A stretch of 6,153 nucleotides of DNA from an uncultured Clostridia bacterium (GTDB lineage: Bacteria; Bacillota; Clostridia; Christensenellales; Borkfalkiaceae), in the NCBI GenBank assembly GCA_944354085.1, contig CALVPW010000113.1, positions 1-6,153 on the forward strand, given 5' to 3'. The notes beneath the pieces are model-generated. The model was not told the origin of the DNA, did no database searches, and saw only the letters and a list, made by a program, of their open reading frames with translations. Positions 5,620 through 6,153 of the stretch are shown here, one piece after another. A program made the translations under genes and the position numbers. Positions within the stretch are counted from its first letter, which is position 1, and every line of letters starts with the position of its first letter.

Positions 5620-5630
5620 AAGGAGCCGCC

Positions 5631-5975
5631 ATGCTGCAAAACGAACGCGCCCTGAACGAGGCAAAAATAAAACTCGCACGGCTGAAAAGCCGTCAAAGAT
5701 CGCTCCGCTTCGGCGGGCTGTGGCTGCTGCTCGCAAAATGCGCCGCCGTATGCGCCCTTGCCGCGCTCCTCACGTTCGTATACGCCGCCGACGCGGGCAA
5801 ATGGTGGGGCGTCCTTCCCCTTTTAGCAGCCCTCGCCGCGGCAGCCGCCATCCCCCTCTGGACGCGCGCGACCGCCCGCGCGCTCTCCCGCGTGCAGGAC
5901 GAGGCGGAGCGGCTGGAAAAACTTACCCAAAAAGAGCGCGCCGCATCCGCCCCGACGCACGCACACGGCGCATGA
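5631..5975 (+). CDS. Small two-helix membrane protein with charged coiled-coil-like ends
   Basis: The 114-residue product was not recognised. Residues 1-27 are charged and helical (E/K/R/L pattern, likely coiled coil), then hydrophobic segments at about 28-53 and 58-78 form a membrane hairpin. Residues 80-105 are again charged and helical (R-V-Q-D-E-A-E-R-L-E-K-L pattern), ending T-H-A-H-G-A. A short W-W pair sits in the turn between the helices (58-59). By the positive-inside tendency both charged ends should face the cytoplasm. There is no signal peptide, enzyme motif or cysteine pattern. The ATG at 5631 is chosen because AAAGGAG lies five bases upstream; a longer in-frame start at 5520 would run through the promoter region. 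The gene is divergent from the ABC operon across a 215-bp regulatory region and lies just upstream of the SRP RNA promoter, with no visible terminator between. Codon use is GC-rich like its neighbours. Confidence 0.8.
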   Translation: MLQNERALNEAKIKLARLKSRQRSLRFGGLWLLLAKCAAVCALAALLTFVYAADAGKWWGVLPLLAALAAAAAIPLWTRATARALSRVQDEAERLEKLTQKERAASAPTHAHGA

Positions 5976-5991
5976 TACCCCTCAAATTCGC

Positions 5992-6020
5992 TTGCTTTTT
6001 TTTGAAAATTGTGCTATGCT
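5992..6020 (+). promoter_or_regulatory. Sigma-A promoter of the SRP RNA
   Basis: There is -35 TTGCTT (5992-5997), a 17-bp spacer with a T-run, and -10 TATGCT (6015-6020) preceded by an extended -10 TGC. It starts 16 bp after the stop codon of the small membrane gene. The predicted start at about 6026-6028 coincides with the G-rich beginning of the RNA. Confidence 0.8.
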
Positions 6021-6025
6021 TGACT

Positions 6026-6153
6026 GGCTGTGATAGGTGGGGAGTTAGCGGTGCCCTGTATCTGCAATCCGCTATAGCAGAGCCGAACGCTTTTCTCGGT
6101 GCCGTCTATGGAAGGCTGCACGCGGTAAGGAATGTTGATCGCAAGGTCTTATG
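6026..6153 (+). ncRNA. ffs: Signal recognition particle RNA, large Gram-positive type, 5' part
   Basis: This is the RNA scaffold of the signal recognition particle, which with Ffh delivers nascent membrane and secreted proteins to FtsY and the translocon. I recognise the conserved Alu-domain block GTGCCCTGTA (6051-6060) followed by CTGCAATCCGCTATAGCAG (6062-6080), in which TCTGC (6061-6065) pairs with GCAGA (6077-6081), typical of the large Bacillus/Clostridium-type SRP RNA. Further on, GGAATGTTGATCG (6129-6141) resembles the conserved GTGTTGACG segment of helix 5. The 5' end is placed from the promoter and is uncertain by a few bases. The window cuts the RNA after about 128 nt of an expected 260-280, so the Ffh-binding helix 8 (GGAA tetraloop region) is not visible. 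In related Clostridia dnaX often follows, but that cannot be checked here. Confidence 0.9.

Noticed and set aside
5520..5630. Upstream extension of the small membrane protein from an ATG-like start at 5520
   Set aside because: It would run through the AT-rich promoter with its phased repeats and -10; the codons there are unlike the GC-rich body. The ATG at 5631 has a clear AAAGGAG.
1..6153. CRISPR array, insertion sequence, att site, toxin-antitoxin or defence system
   Set aside because: No regularly spaced repeats, transposase or integrase motifs, tRNA-end duplications or defence-type domains are visible. The genes are ordinary chromosomal families.

Overview
The window looks like a chromosomal segment from a GC-rich member of the Clostridia (Firmicutes), probably an uncultured or gut-type lineage. 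Coding regions are GC-rich (roughly 55-60% by eye), while promoters are AT-rich with good sigma-A hexamers, Shine-Dalgarno sites are strong (GGAGG type) and terminators are classic hairpin plus T-tract. Two further signs are the large-type Gram-positive SRP RNA at the right edge and the Mrp/Nbp35 protein with a Cys-rich N-terminus, a form I associate with Clostridia. No species can be named from sequence alone, and no mobile element, phage gene, CRISPR array or tRNA is visible.

Layout from left to right: the last 21 codons of a + strand gene end at 67. They are followed by a hairpin terminator (82-113) shared with a convergent, minus-strand XRE-type regulator that carries two C-terminal membrane helices (112-738) and has its own promoter. 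A near-perfect palindromic terminator (855-886) closes the minus-strand mrp gene (889-1737), a P-loop Fe-S cluster carrier. mrp has its own promoter, embedded in repeated TATACG motifs. Next come two minus-strand, translationally coupled ABC exporter half-transporters (5415 down to 1818; the second starts 1 nt after the first stops). They share one promoter in an AT-rich divergent intergenic region (5416-5630). On the other side of that region, on the + strand, is a small two-helix membrane protein (5631-5975) whose promoter has a good -10 but no -35. In place of the -35 is an 11-bp phased direct-repeat array. The right edge holds the promoter and 5' part of the signal recognition particle RNA (about 6026 to the window end).

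The ABC pair forms the functional core. Motif asymmetry shows a heterodimeric exporter of the BmrCD/LmrCD/TM287-288 kind: the first subunit has Asp at the catalytic Glu position, lacks the A-loop Tyr and has a canonical LSGGQ; the second has the catalytic Glu, the A-loop Tyr and a divergent LSSGE signature. Together they give one complete and one degenerate ATP site. No substrate can be deduced. The other genes appear to be independent transcription units and not parts of one pathway.

I see no wholly new multi-gene system. The most interesting leads are regulatory: the phased repeats before the small membrane gene, the TATACG boxes over the mrp promoter, and an exact in-frame 18-bp repeat inside the first ABC subunit that could delete 17 codons.
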